Positions 12,342 through 24,754 of a stretch of 64,000 nucleotides of DNA are shown piece after piece. Position 1 is the stretch's first letter. The number at the start of each line of letters is the position of its first letter. The DNA is from Heterohyrax brucei (lineage: Eukaryota > Chordata > Mammalia > Hyracoidea > Procaviidae): contig CM053141.1 in assembly GCA_028571685.1 (NCBI GenBank), forward strand, positions 138,350,833-138,414,832, read 5' to 3'. Below the pieces are notes generated by a model. That model ran no database searches, was not told the origin of the DNA, and saw only the letters and a list, made by a program, of their open reading frames with translations. Position numbers and translations under genes: made by a program.

Positions 12342-13221
12342 GTTATGGTAGTTCTATTTATTTATTTTTTTAAGGAAAATGTCACACTGTTTGCCACAAC
12401 AGATGTCCCACTTTGCATTCTCACCAGCAGTGAGTAAGGGTTCCAATTTCCCCATATCTTCACCAGTAGTTGTTGTTTTCTGCTCTTTTTTTAAAATCTT
12501 AGACATCCTAGTGGGAATGAAATGGTATCTCATTGTGGATTTAATTTGCATCTCTCTGATGGCTAATGACTATGAGCATCTTTTCATGTGTTTGGTGGCC
12601 ATTCAAATGCCCCCTTTAGTGAAATGTCTATTCAAGTCCTTTGCCCTTTGCCCGTGATTGGATTATTCATCTTTTATTGTTAAGTTGTCAGAGCTTTACA
12701 CATATTTTAGATTCTTGTAGGACATATGATTTCTGAAAATATTCTTCCAGTCAGTAACACGTTTTTTCACTTTTTTGATAAAGTCTTCTGATGACTAAAA
12801 GAATTTTTTGTAAGATTCCATTTATTTATTTTGGCTTTTGTTGTTTGTGCTTTTGTTATTACAATAGATAATCCATTGCTAAAAGCTAGGCCTGACAGCA
12901 TTGTCCCTGTTTTTCTCCTAAAAATTTTATGGTTTTAGTTTGCTGATAGGTGTTTAATACATTTTGAATTTGTTTTTGTCTATGGTGAGAAGCATGGATC
13001 CTATTTCATTTTTTTGCAAGAGGAAATGTAGTTTTTTTTTTTTCAGCATCATTTATTGAAGACAGTCTCTTTTCCCCTCTAATGGACTTAGCATTTTTGT
13101 CAAGAAGAAGATGGCCAAAGACATGTGGTTTTACTTCTGGACTCTCAATTCTGTTTCATTGGTCTCTGTCTGTTATACCTGTATCAAGCTTATTTGATTA
13201 CTGTAGCTGTGTATATGGAAA

Positions 13222-13380
13222 TAACTAAACCAGTTGCATCGAATCGATTCTGACTCATAGTGACCCTATAGGACAGAGTAGATCTGCCTCATAGAGTTTC
13301 CGAGGAGCACCTGGTGGATTTGAACTGCCGACATTTTGGTTACAGCACTAGCACTTAACCACTGCAGCACCAGCATTTCC
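13222..13380 (-). repeat. AfroSINE, antisense
   Basis: Inverted copy with gactcatagtgaccctatag and gagcacctggtggatttgaa; inserted in the L1. Confidence 0.9.
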
Positions 13381-14705
13381 CGGTAGCTGTATAGTGTATT
13401 TTAAAATCAGGAGGTATAAGTATCTTGTGCATTGTTTTTCCTCTTTCAACATTGCTTTAGCTATTTGGGGCCTCTCACCATTCCATGTAAAGTTCAGGAT
13501 TTTTTTTTCTTTAAATAAGTCTGTTGGGATTTGATCAGGATTGAATCTATGCTTTGCGTAGTACTGATATCAGAACAATATTAAATCTTTCAATAGATAA
13601 GCACAGAACATTTAACTCTTTTTAAATCTCTTTCATAGTTTTCATTGTAAAAGTCACTCAGTCCCTGGTTAGGTTTATTCCTAGGTATTTTATTTCTTGA
13701 TTGCTATTATAAATGGAATTGTCTTCTAATTTCTTTTTAAGATTTCTTGTTGCTGGTGTGTAGAAACCCAGCTGAACTTAATTTCTTGACATTGTACCTT
13801 GCAACTTTTATAAATTTCTCTACTAGCTCTAGAGCTTTTCTGGCAGTCTCCTTTTGGGAATTTCTTATATATAGTGTCATATCATTCATGAATAGAGGCA
13901 ATTTTACTTGTTTTCCAATCTGGATACTTTATTACTATTTGTTTTTTACTGTCTTATTGCTCTGGCTAGAACTTCTAATACCATATTGAGTATTGAGTCT
14001 TGTTCCTGATTTCAGGTGGAAAGGTCTCAGTCTTTCCTCATTAAGTATAATGTTGGCTCTATGCTTTTGGTAAAATGCCCTGAATTATTTTGAGGAATTC
14101 CTCATCTATTCCAATCTTCTTTAGAGTTTCCATCAAAACACAGTGTTGGATTTATCAAGTGCTTTTTCTGCACCCATAGAAATGAATGTGTGGTTCTTTT
14201 CCTTTGTGCTAGTAATGTGGTACATTATATTGATTGATTTTTCTCATGTTGAACCATTCCTGCATTCCTACAATATGTCCTACTTGGTGATGGTGTATAA
14301 CTCTTTCAATAAGCTGTTGGATTCTGTTTGCTAGTGTTTTGTTGATGATTTTTCTCTTCCAGATTCATTAGAGATGCTGACCTATAGTATCCTTTCTTGT
14401 GGTGACTCTCTGGTTTTATTATCATGGTTATGCTTGCTTCATAGAATATCTTAGAGAGTATTCTCTATCTTTTGAAAGAGTTTAAGCAGTACTGGTGTCA
14501 TCTAAATGTTTGGTGGAATTCACTAGTGAAGCCATCTAGACAGGACTTTGCTGCTGGGAAGCTTTTCATCACGGATTGATCTCTTCACTTGTTATAGCTA
14601 TGGTAAAACTTTCTATTTCTTCTTGAGTCAGTTTGTCCATTTCATCTAGGTTATCTAAGTTGTTGCTGATAGTTCATTACATTATCATAATTCATAATTT
14701 TATTA

Positions 14706-14896
14706 TCCTAGGTGTAAAGTGGTTAAAGTGCTTGGCTTCTAACTGAAAGTTCAGCAGTTTGAACCCTCCAGCAGCTCCATATGAGCTACGTGTCACAGTT
14801 TGCTTCCCTGGAGATTTACAGCCTTGGATAAGTTTTGCTCTGTTCTCTAGGGTTGCTATGAGTCAGAATCAACTCAACGGCAATAATGGGTTTTGA
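14706..14896 (+). repeat. Long-form AfroSINE, sense
   Basis: The head lies in aggtgtaaagtggttaaag, with an extra ~35-bp block around gcttccctggagatttacag and the tail gagtcagaatcaactcaacg. Confidence 0.8.
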
Positions 14897-15284
14897 TCCA
14901 ACACAACCGTACCTGGCTTGGCATGTCTATTAGGTCAGTTGTAGTATTCCCTCTTTCTTTTCTCTGGTTCTTTGCATCTTTGTCAGTCTAGCTAAACATT
15001 TGTCAGCTTTATTGATCTTTTTAAGGAACTTAATTTCTGCTTTCATTAAGTCTCTCTATTGATTTTCTGTTTTCAATTTTATTTATTTCTTCCCTGGTCT
15101 TTCTTATTTCTTTTCTTTTTTTCTTTTAGATGTATGTTAGTTTGCTCTTGTCTGTCTAGTTTCTGGAGTTTTCAAGGTATTGATTTGAGGTCTTCTTTCT
15201 TCATATAGGCTTTTTTTTTACTCTAATTTTCCTATTGAGTACTCCTTTCACTGTATTTCACAAGCTTTTATAGAACCATTCTGG

Positions 15285-15960
15285 TCAAGAAGATTTACTC
15301 AAACTTTACCTTTTAAAGTATGCATTATTAAAACAATAGGTATTTTAGGGTGGCTTTCTAAAAATAAAATTAAATTACAATATTAAATATATTCAGTAAG
15401 TTATAATGCTATCCAAGATTCTGGTAACCCTTCCCTTCTTCCTCATTCCTATCTTCCTTGAAAACTCACTGCTCCACCCTTAAGGAATCAAACATATGGT
15501 ATGCCTTCAAAGTTAGACAGTCATTATATCATTAATAGAATTTAGGTACCTAAGTGGATAGAGGTTAGCAATTGTATATTATTAATAGTATGATCAGTGC
15601 ATAAATTTTCAGTTTTATAAAATCAATAGGTATGAAAACATAAAATTTCATGGATACAAAATGTTTAAGTTCTCTGTTTCATGGTATTTGTATTCTAATC
15701 TTTCTAAAGCAAAATGACAGCAGCTTTCTTTCTTACCAGTTTTCATTACTCAAATAGATCCTTTAAGCATAATTATGTCACCATCTTTTTTATAATTTGT
15801 TTTATAGTTTCTGACTCCTAAAGAAATTACACTTGGTTAATGAAGAGTCCAAAGAAAATTTAGAATTCAAGCAACATGAAAGGCAGAAACTTTATCTAGT
15901 TACAAAAAGAGTTTCAAAGTGTACCTTGTGAGCTTTTAAATTTTATACATAAGAAACCAG
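15285..15960. other. No recognised feature
   Basis: AT-rich, ending in a T-run at 15961-15980 that may mark the 3' end of the next antisense element. Confidence 0.4.
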
Positions 15961-16085
15961 GTTTTTTTTTTTTTTTTTTCAGTTTATGGAGGTGAAATTT
16001 ATAGTGAAGTGCACATATCATCAATATACATTTTAATGTGTTTTCATAATCATGTACACTCATATAACTACCACCCCAATCAAGG
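15961..16085 (-). mobile_element. Old L1 3' end fragment, antisense
   Basis: A poly-T run is followed by ggaggtgaaatttatagtga and ataactaccaccccaatcaa, the inverse of mammalian-wide L1 3' untranslated sequence. Confidence 0.6.
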
Positions 16086-17235
16086 TATAGATCATTCCTA
16101 TCAATCCAGAATGTTCCTTCAAATCCCCTACTATGATGGTTGAGTCTATGAACTTGGCTAGGCCGTGATTCACACTGGTTTGGCAGTCTTGTGGTATTGT
16201 GATCACTTCCAAAATGAAATTTGATGTAATATGATCAGCTCCACGATAGGATCTGCTGTGAGTAATCAATCAGATGAAAGGAAGTTCCCTTAGGTATGCG
16301 TTATCGTTGTTGTTAGGTGTTGTTGAGTCAGTTATGACTCATAGTGACCCTATGAACAACAGAATGAAACACTGCCCAGTCCTGTGCCATGTCCACAATT
16401 GTTTTTATGCTTAAGCCCATTGTTGTGACCACTGTGTCAATCCATCTTATCGAGAATCTTCTTCTTTTTTGCTCACCCTCCACTCTCCACACTCTATCCT
16501 CCATACTCATGCTTGGTAGAGTGGAGGGTCAGTAAAAAAGAGAAAGACCCTTGATGAGATGGATTGACACAGTGGCTGCAATAATGGGCTTAGGCATAAA
16601 AATAATTGTGGACATGATGCAAGATGGGGCAGTGTTTTGTTCTGTGGTTCATAGGGTCACTATGAGTTAGAACTGACTTGATGGCACCTAACAGCCACCA
16701 CTCTACCAAGCACGATGTCCTTCTCCAGCGACCGGTCCCTCCTGACAACATGTCCAAAGTATGTAAGATGCAGATTTACCGTCTTTGCTTCCAAGAAGCA
16801 CTCTGGTTGTACTTCTTTCAGAACATATCTGTTCTTTTAGCAGTCCATAGTACATTCAAAATTCTTCTCCAACACTGGTACGTGGCCTGTATCAAATACA
16901 GGTGGATATTCTGGCAAAACTTGTGGGCCTTTTGTTTACTCTAGACCCAGCAGCTGGCTACTGTTAATCTGACCTTTGGTTCTTGGGACATGAGCTAGCA
17001 GCTTACCTGGTCTTGGGATTCATTGATCTTCACAGCCTATGAGCAAGAGCCCTGTTCTCTGACAGGCTGATCTTGGGTTCATCAGCCTCTGCAGTTATAT
17101 GAACCAGTAGAAGTCTCTTGGACTTGGGACATTCCAGTCTCTACAACCATGTGAGCCATTTCCTTTATGTGAATCTCTCTATTTATATATTTATACACTG
17201 TACTAATTTTGCTTCTCTAGAAAACCCAGCCCAAG
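16086..17235 (+). repeat. Unclassified LTR-like interspersed repeat, split by RTE
   Basis: 16130-16295 and 16866-17235 appear to be two halves of one older element. The right half ends with ccatgtgagccatttccttt, a tatttatatatttatac stretch and cttctctagaaaacccagc, a pattern seen at the end of several mammalian ERV-related repeats. I cannot name the family. The RTE pair in the middle is annotated separately. Confidence 0.4.
16307..16865 (-). mobile_element. RTE LINE, antisense, containing an opposite-strand RTE 3' end
   Basis: 16307-16487 and 16694-16865 are one antisense RTE 3' region. Between them, 16488-16693 is a second RTE 3' end in sense, finishing in ttgatggcacctaacag. Flanks cctccactct (16478) and ccaccactct (16694) look like a decayed target duplication. 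The two copies form an inverted repeat of about 180 bp per arm around a short loop near 16491-16512. Confidence 0.75.
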
Positions 17236-18235
17236 ATACTGACTAATCAAGTCCCACTTATATAGGCAACCACTGATCCAACTTCTTTCACCAATAGATT
17301 TGCTCATTTATACTCTGCCCAGTATGCTCTCTTTTTCCTTTTTTGCCTAGCTTCCATTGCCCAACATAAGGTGCGTGAGATTCACCCTTGTTGTTGTGTG
17401 TATAAGTAGTTTGTATTTTTCTTTATTGCTAATTTGTACTTATTCCACAGTTTATCAGTTTTCCTCTTGGACATAAGGGTTGTTTTCAGTTTTGAGCTAT
17501 CATGAATAAAGCTGCTGTCATGGATTGAATTGTGTCCTGGCAAAAATATATGTAGCCATGTGCCTGGGCCATGATTCACAGTATTTTGTGATTTCCTATG
17601 CTGTATGTTAGAGGATTAGGGTGTGACTGTAAATACCTTCATAAGATCATTCCCTGCTCCACTGTAAAGAGATTTTCTCTGGAATGTGGCTTGCAACACT
17701 GTTAATCCTTTCATCCTACAAGAGATAAAAGGAAAGTGAAGCAAGCAGAGAATTGGGAACCTCACACCATCAAGAAAGCAGCAACAGGAGAAGAATACTT
17801 CCTTCAGACCTGAGGTTCGTGAGCCAAGATACTCCCTGGACAAAGACTGATGCAACACAAGGAATTTCCTCTAGAGCTGTCAAGGGAGAAAGCCTTCCCC
17901 TGGAGAGGACGTCCTGAATTTGGACTTGCAGACTACTGGACTGTATAAGAATAAACTTTCCTTTGTTAAAGGCTTCCACTTGTGGTATTTCTTTTAGAGT
18001 AGCACTAGCTGACTAAAACAACTACCATAAACATTCTTGTACCAGTCTTTTAGTGTACATATGTTTTCATTTTTTCTTGGGAGTGGATTGCTGGAACATA
18101 GGGTAGACATGTTTTTAGCTTTATAAGGAACTGCCAAACAACTTTTGGAAGTGATTGTACAATATTCATTCCAATGGCAATGTACAAGTTTCAAGTGCTC
18201 TTCCACTTAGTGTATATGAAAATTAGAGAAATTGC
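17236..18235 (-). mobile_element. Old L1 fragment, antisense, split by an LTR
   Basis: 17340-17515 and 18021-18235 read as inverted L1 ORF2 C-terminal sequence, such as tcatgaataaagctgctgtc before the LTR and accataaacattcttgtacc after it. Confidence 0.6.
17516..18020 (+). mobile_element. Solo LTR, MaLR family
   Basis: Starts tgtcatggattgaattgtgt and ends agctgactaaaaca. Flanks gctgc and actac differ by two transitions, so the duplication is probably decayed. It interrupts the L1. Confidence 0.85.
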
Positions 18236-18527
18236 TATTTCTTAGTGCCATCTCCTTTTGGAGATTTAACAGAATGTTTTTGGTAGTATTAAATCACAGA
18301 TATGTGCGTGTTTCCTATACACTTACTTAACATACACAAATACAAATCTTTCATCTAAAATATAGTCACTGCACTTTATTCAAAAGGAGCTAACCGAAAG
18401 GCATTTAGAATCCATGTGCTTATCCATAGGAGAAAAGACCTGGAGATCTGCCGTTGTCATGATTTCAGCCTGGGAAAAGTTCTGAGGACAGTTCTCTTAC
18501 AGATGACAGATAACGTCTTTAACTTCT
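18236..18527. other. No recognised feature
   Basis: AT-rich DNA with nothing recognised. Confidence 0.4.
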
Positions 18528-18772
18528 GCTGTTGAATCTATTCCAACTCATAATATCTTTTGGCCCCTATAAATCAGAATTGACGCTATGGCACACAACA
18601 ATAATAACAACAACAGAAAGAAAAGAAACCCAGTTGGTGCAGAGTTTTATTCTGATTCATAGTGACCCTATATGACAAAGTAGAACTGCTTCATAGGGTT
18701 TCCAGGGAGAGGCTGGTGGATTCAAACTGCCAGTCTCTTGGTTAGCAGCCAAGCTCTTAACCACTTATATAA
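18528..18772 (-). repeat. Two AfroSINE fragments, antisense
   Basis: 18528-18600 is a decayed copy joined to caacaataataacaacaaca. 18625-18772 is a clearer inverted copy with attcatagtgaccctatatg. Confidence 0.75.
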
Positions 18773-20151
18773 TAGTTCTATTTCCTAAACACTTGATTGT
18801 AAAACTAATTTTAGTAATTCAAACCACATACTGAAATAAACCTTCCTCTCCTTCAATACCCAGTTCAAAGCTTCTTCTTGTAGAATGTCTGCCCGTGTTG
18901 TCCTGGCCTGGAGTTATTCATTGTCTAAATTTTAGCAGACCTAATGATTTGACATTTGTCACCAATGTCGTTATTGTGGGCCTTTACCATTCATACTTTG
19001 TTCACCTATTTATGTATATATGGTTCATTTCCACACAAAAAGGAAAAAAACTACCTTCACTGAGGGAAGGAATCATATCTAAGATTAAAAAAGAAAAAAG
19101 TCCACCCTTTTGTAATATACAGTAAAATACTTTGTACACAAGAGGCATCAATAAAATTTTCTGCTTTATTGATTTTGTTTTGCTTTAAGCAAGACATGAC
19201 TTATTTTACGATGTAGCCTCAGGAATTTATTTTAATTATATGTTAATTTCCTCAATTTTCTGTTTTTTGCTGATGAATATAAAGTAAGCCTAACATTAAA
19301 ATAATGTTAAAATATCCATTTTCCTCACTATGTTAGTAATTCCTAGTTTAAAGCATTTTCTACAAGGTGTGGTTTGAAAAGAAAACCATGCCACAAGGAG
19401 ATAAGAGATTCCATCTGGGATTTCCCTGTGATTCTCCCTGAGGACTGTAGATTGCCATTTACAGGTCTCCACAAAGTACTGAATCCTTTTCCAGTCCCTA
19501 GAGGCTTACGTTCTTCTTAGAAGACCCACTTAGAGACCACATTGTCTGCATGTATCAGTATCTGGTACTGTATTACTCTTTCATACCTCCTTTTTAGCAT
19601 CTGACCGTGTGATGAATAATCTAATCACATACGTGTGTGCCTGTCCCCAACAAGATTGCTGAGTTCCTCAAGCAGGGATCAGGTACTTTACATATCCTTG
19701 CTTGAAACGTAGTACGTGCTCAGAAAATGTTTTGTTAAGTGAATTGCATGGATTATTGACTGAGCAAATGAAAACTTTTCCATTTGTTAAGTGAACGCAT
19801 ATACTAATGACTGCGCAATGAATATGATTTTCACGTATCTTGTATCTCAATTCTTTACAGGTTTCTAACTTTTGGTGTTAATTTGCAAATATCTGGGGAA
19901 TTCTAGGCCAGAAAGGATCTCTTCAGCTTAATTCTCCTGATACTATGCTTCCATAACATGATTATTTGCTGTTTTTTTTTTGCCCCTTTACAGGGGGCAA
20001 TGAATGCATCCCTTGTGGTTTGCTGAGGCAAACAGTAGTATTTGGCCTTGACTTCCCAAACAGAGCACATCACAGCCCTGGACATAGTAACTGATTCAAG
20101 GTTGGGTCTCTAACCCAAACAGAGACAGTTTACCAGACTCAAGATACTCCC
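18773..20151. other. 1.4 kb without recognised features
   Basis: AT-rich intergenic DNA. A section near 19670-19745 (tacgtgctcagaaaatgttt) may be a relic of MIR/L2. No gene is supported. Confidence 0.35.
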
Positions 20152-21904
20152 TGTCATGGATTAAAGCGTGTCACCCTCTAAAAAATTGTGTAACAATGTG
20201 GCTAAGCTATGATACCTGGTACTGTGAGCTGTTTCCACAAGTTGAAAATCCTGTCACTATGGTGTTTACGAGGGAGGACGGGTGGCAGTTAAATCAGTGA
20301 GGCGGGACTGACTTGGTAAAACTGTAATTGTGCCTTGAGGCAATCTCTTGGGATACAAATGAAAAGGAAGCAAACAGAGTTGGGGACATCAAACCACCAG
20401 GGCAGAGATCTTCCTTTGGACCTGGGATCCCATTGCCTCAGAAACTCCCAATCGCTGGAAATTCTGATAACAAGGACCTTCCTCCAGAGCTAACAGAGAA
20501 AGGCTTTCCCCGGAGCTGATACCCTGAATGTTAACTTGTAGCCTACTGCAGTGACAGAATCAAGTCCCTCTCTCTCTCTCTCTTTTTTTAATTTAACATA
20601 ACTGAGTGAAAATGTACATTCACGTATAAATTTACATGCCCACCTATATGCAGCTTCCACTGCTCTCTCTGTCCAGTAACTGCACACTATTCCTCTCTGC
20701 TCCATAAATGTCTCATCCTTCCAACAACCTCCTTTCCCCTCCTCTCCATCCACTCCCCTTCCTCCAGACAGAGGTCAGCAAGATGATATCCTATAGATGT
20801 ATAGAACCACAAAGTGCTTCCAATACATGGTCACTCTGCATTGCCAAGTCCAATCCATTTCTGTCCAAAGAGTGGACCTTTGTTACAATTTATGGGAAAG
20901 GGTAGCATCAGGGCAGGGGGCCATGCTCTCAGAGGAACCCCAAAACCGCTGGACCATCAATTGAGTTCTTTTAGTGGAGATCTCATGATGCACCCCTTTT
21001 TATTCTTGTGTTGCCAGTGAGACTCCTCTCTGTGAGCTCCATCGTGGCTATCACTGGTTGTGGCTGGGTACCATCCGGTTTTTCCAGTCCCAAGTCGATG
21101 TAGGCACCCACTCTTGTAGGTCTCTCTGTCTTCTCGGTTGTCTTTACCGCATGTTATTTTGGTCCTCGGTGAGCATCCGTTCCTGCTGAGTTGGGACCAC
21201 TTGCTGTGTCCTAGGTTGGCAGCTTGGCAGCTTTTAAGATGCCAGACGCCACTCACCAATGTGGGGTGCAGAGAGCTCTCTTAGCAAAACGCTAGTTGTG
21301 CCAATTGGCCTGGAATTTGCCTAAGAGCATGGTCCCCCGCCCCCTGCCCCAGCTACTCTATCCTTGCAGTATTGAGTCAAGATGGAAGGAGTACTCAAGT
21401 TATGCTGAAGTCCACTTAATGTTGTTCTTGTTTCTAATGTGTGCTGTCACCGCTTTCTCCCAGATTTCTAGCAACTATCTAAACTAGACCCTCCCCCCTC
21501 GCCCTCCCTCCCTCCCCTTCCTTGCAGCTGTCAAAGAGTCTTTTCTTCTACACACAAGTCTGTTTTTGAGGTCTTATCGTAGAGGTCTCATACAGTATCT
21601 GTCCCCTTGTCGCTGACTACTTTCACTCAACATAATGTCTTCCAGTTGAAACCAGGTTAGGAGATGTTTCCTGGAATCATCGTTATTCTTTATCATTGCG
21701 TAGTGCTCCACTGAGCATATGTACCATAGTTTACCTATCCATTCTTCTATTGTTGGGCATCTGGGTTGATTCCATCTTTTTGCTATCGTGCACTGTGCTG
21801 CGGTAAACATTCTGGTGCATGTGTCCATTGGTGTGATCAAGTCTCTCCTTTTAAAGCCATCCACTTGTGGTATTTCTGTTATAGCAGCACTAGACAACTA
21901 AGGC
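20152..21904 (+). mobile_element. MaLR LTR interrupted by a young L1
   Basis: The LTR begins tgtcatggattaaagcgtgt at 20152, runs to about 20569, and resumes at 21837 with ttaaagccatccacttgtgg to a diverged end near 21904. The inner part is L1 (next entry). This LTR copy belongs to the subgroup that also includes 1885 and 9719. Confidence 0.85.
20570..21836 (-). mobile_element. 5'-truncated young L1, antisense
   Basis: Its A-rich 3' end appears as ctctctctttttttaattt on the left. The 3' untranslated region and last part of ORF2 follow to about 21836. Left atcaagtccctct and right atcaagtctctcc flanks form a target duplication inside the LTR. Over the first ~330 bp it is about 94% identical by eye to the start of the full-length L1 at 47867, so both belong to a recent subfamily. 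Remaining ORF2 frames are broken. Confidence 0.9.
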
Positions 21905-23678
21905 ACAACATGATCCTATAGAGTGAGTCCTACCTTACTAACTTAACTGTTTGTAATCCTGTCTTCTTAACATTATAGAGGCTAGAATTTATAACCCATA
22001 AGTTAATAACATCAGTTAACAAAAGGATGGACTACCACATCTACTGCAAATAATGACATAGCCAGACTGATATTCATTTTGGGGGGAACACAATTAAATC
22101 CATAATAGTGTTGAATGCAGTGGCTGAGAATGTGGCTGGGAGGACTGGCACCCCAAAGTTGTGGTAATGAGGAAGAAGAAAAGAACGCACTGACACCCTG
22201 GTTGAAAATTCTTTTATTTTTACCACAGCAGTTACCCAAATATTGTATTCTCCTTTTTTTTTTTGCTTTCCTACATTTGGCTGCAGAGTCTAGAAACAGT
22301 GCTCTTGCCTTTTTAGATCAACCCAAAGGTCTAAGTCTTCTGGGGAAATTCCAGCCAAAATCAAAGGAGAACAGCGGTGGGGAAGATATTTTAGAGAAAT
22401 GAGAAAAGTCTCACTTCTACACTCAAATAAATTGAATTAATAATAGAGTAATTGGGTAGGAATAACTTTGAGCTAGGTCAATGTCAATCGGATTAGAAAC
22501 AGCTGAATTAAGTGTCAGCTTTGACACCAGTCTGCTATTTTTAACCATTTTTGCCTTTAGAAGGCAAAAATGCAGCATATAGTGTGAAGAGGCATAACAC
22601 TATAAGATTAAAAAAAAAAACTATTAAAAACCAGATGCACAAATGCTATCTTAAGAAATACTTCAAAAAATAATTTAAAGTATTGCAGTGTTATTAATGT
22701 ATTTTGACATACAATGAAATAAAACAAAAATGGAAGTCTTTACATTGCTTTCTTTTTTTGACTGAGTCATAGGCTATCAATAAGGCAGAATCACTGAGTT
22801 AAAAAGCAAGAACTCCACCAACACCACTATCATCAAACATTCTGATCTTAACAAGCAAATACTTAATAATGTAAACAGTATATATACTTCAGGTTGCTGT
22901 GTTATGAGAACAATCCTGTTAAAGATGACAGGTATATCTTTAAATCACTCTAGCTCTTTTTTTGAAACACAAAAATCACAGAGTTGGAAAGGATCCATTG
23001 AGGTATCCTGGATAGTCACTCAATCTTTTGAACCATGATCTACGACCACACTTTCATGATAATTGGAAAGAGTATTAATTTGGGGAAGTATGTTATGTAG
23101 AAACAAGGTGGTCCAGTAGAGGCCCATGTATTAATTTATTCCTTCACGTATCCATTTAGCAAAGATGTATCAGCCATCACTTAAGTTTTTTTTTTTTTTT
23201 GGTCCATTTTCTATGGTGACCTTAGCTAGCTGGTTTTTGCACTGCAATTGTTTGCATTGAATGCTATCTCCCAGCTGTCATTTCTCTCTCCTGGGACAAA
23301 AGTGAGTAACTGCTAGCTCTCAGTCTCTCCTTCCCCTTTTCCTTCTTCTCCACTTGCCCCTTCTGCCCAGATTACTTGGATAGCCTTTATTTTCATGCCC
23401 TAGAGTCTCTCCCAGTTTCTCCCTTATTTTCCCTCTGCACTCCCCCAGCAGATGCCTGGTGAACTTCCTTGGACCTGACCTGACAATCTGACTTGTGGTT
23501 TTTTTGGCTTCTTTCCTGTCAATCCTGGTCCCTGAGGCTAACTCCTATTCCCACTCCCTTTTTTCATTACTGTCTTTGAGAAATGCTCCAGCCCCCCTTC
23601 CAACAATGTTCTATATATGAACTTTCAAAGCCATTCCACTCCCATACAGAATCACTGTTGGATTTTGACATGCCTCAG
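21905..23678. other. 1.8 kb without recognised genes
   Basis: AT-rich up to 23200, then pyrimidine-rich near 23290-23470. A word near 22985 (cagagttggaaaggatccat) recalls an ancient mammalian repeat. Nothing is firmly assignable. Confidence 0.35.
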
Positions 23679-23866
23679 GTAGACCCTCAGTGGGCTGGAC
23701 TGATGTGGACTGATGGATGCAGTGGCTGCGACAACGGGCTCAAAGATAGAACTGGTTGTGAGGGTGCAGGAGGATGGTGCAGGAGGGGACATTTTACTGT
23801 GTTATACATAGGGTTGCTATGAATTAGAATCAACTAGATGTCACCTAACAGCAACAATGACAAGTC
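23679..23866 (+). mobile_element. RTE LINE 3' end, sense
   Basis: gatgcagtggctgcgacaac through gggttgctatgaattagaat to the 3' terminus cacctaacagcaacaa; strongly 5'-truncated. Confidence 0.8.
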
Positions 23867-24425
23867 AGACCATACCCATCAAATTCCTGGGGGTTTGATT
23901 GTCAGCTTTGAGAAGATATCTTCTCTTTGCGTTTTATTCCTTGCCCTAACCCAGCAGCTTTCTCCCCTTTTTCTGGTTCTGTTCCCTGAACCACTCGTCT
24001 CCCAACAGCTTACTCACATACATGCTCAAAGGAAAACTGACGTTAATTTGTACAGTCTGAATGTCATACAACATCAAGTCAGCACACAGTAAATAGCTAG
24101 GTAACTATGTGCTGTAGGAAAACTATTAAAGACAGAAACGATGACGGGGTATGCTGAGGCTTGGTGGTGATACATACGTCCTAACCAATAACCAGGATGT
24201 GTGCCCTGAGTAGTGGGAGGATTTGTAGGAAAACCAAGGCAGAATGGTTAAAATTTGATTGACCTAGTAAATGCAGGACGTTTTACCACTGAACTTATGT
24301 AGTACTTCTCTTCCAGTTCATGGAGGAAACTGGAGGAGATTTCAGTTACTGGTTGAATGAAAAGTGCTGGACAAATTTAACATGAAAAAACAATGAAGAA
24401 ATAGGCCATACACTGGGTAAACAGT
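23867..24425. other. No recognised feature
   Basis: Unique-looking sequence. Confidence 0.4.
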
Positions 24426-24566
24426 TAACCAAAAACAAAACCTACTGCTGCACAGTGACCCCATAAGACAGTAGAACCGCCCCACAGGGTTTCCAAGGAG
24501 CGAACTTAAACTGTCTGCCTTTTGGTCAGCAGCTGCGGCTCATAACTGCTGTCTCACCAGGGCTTC
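24426..24566 (-). repeat. AfroSINE, antisense
   Basis: Inverted copy from acctactgctgcacagtgac to caccagggcttc, with small internal deletions. Confidence 0.85.
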
Positions 24567-24754
24567 AGGTGAAGAGGCACAGGAAAAGCCCAGAGAATAA
24601 GAGAAGGGCATCTTGTGAAGTATCTGACCAGCATTTTGCACAATGTCTAATTCTAAGGCTAAGAGATTTTCCTTTTTTTAGATTGTTTTTTGATTGGAGA
24701 CATGGGATTCTTATGAGTAAGAGTTTATACTTGCTTTAGTCAGCTAATGCTGCT

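Larger units (their letters stand above)
10868..15284 (-). mobile_element. Composite old L1, antisense, with three SINE insertions
   Basis: 10868-11640 resembles an L1/HAL1-type 3' untranslated region. 11640-15284 reads backwards through the L1 ORF2 C-terminus and reverse transcriptase, for example the inverse of 'gcaatgaacactggtgcaca' at 12090 and the RT region near 13900-14400. It is riddled with stops. Later SINEs interrupt it at 12186, 13222 and 14706. The 5' end is truncated. Confidence 0.8.
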
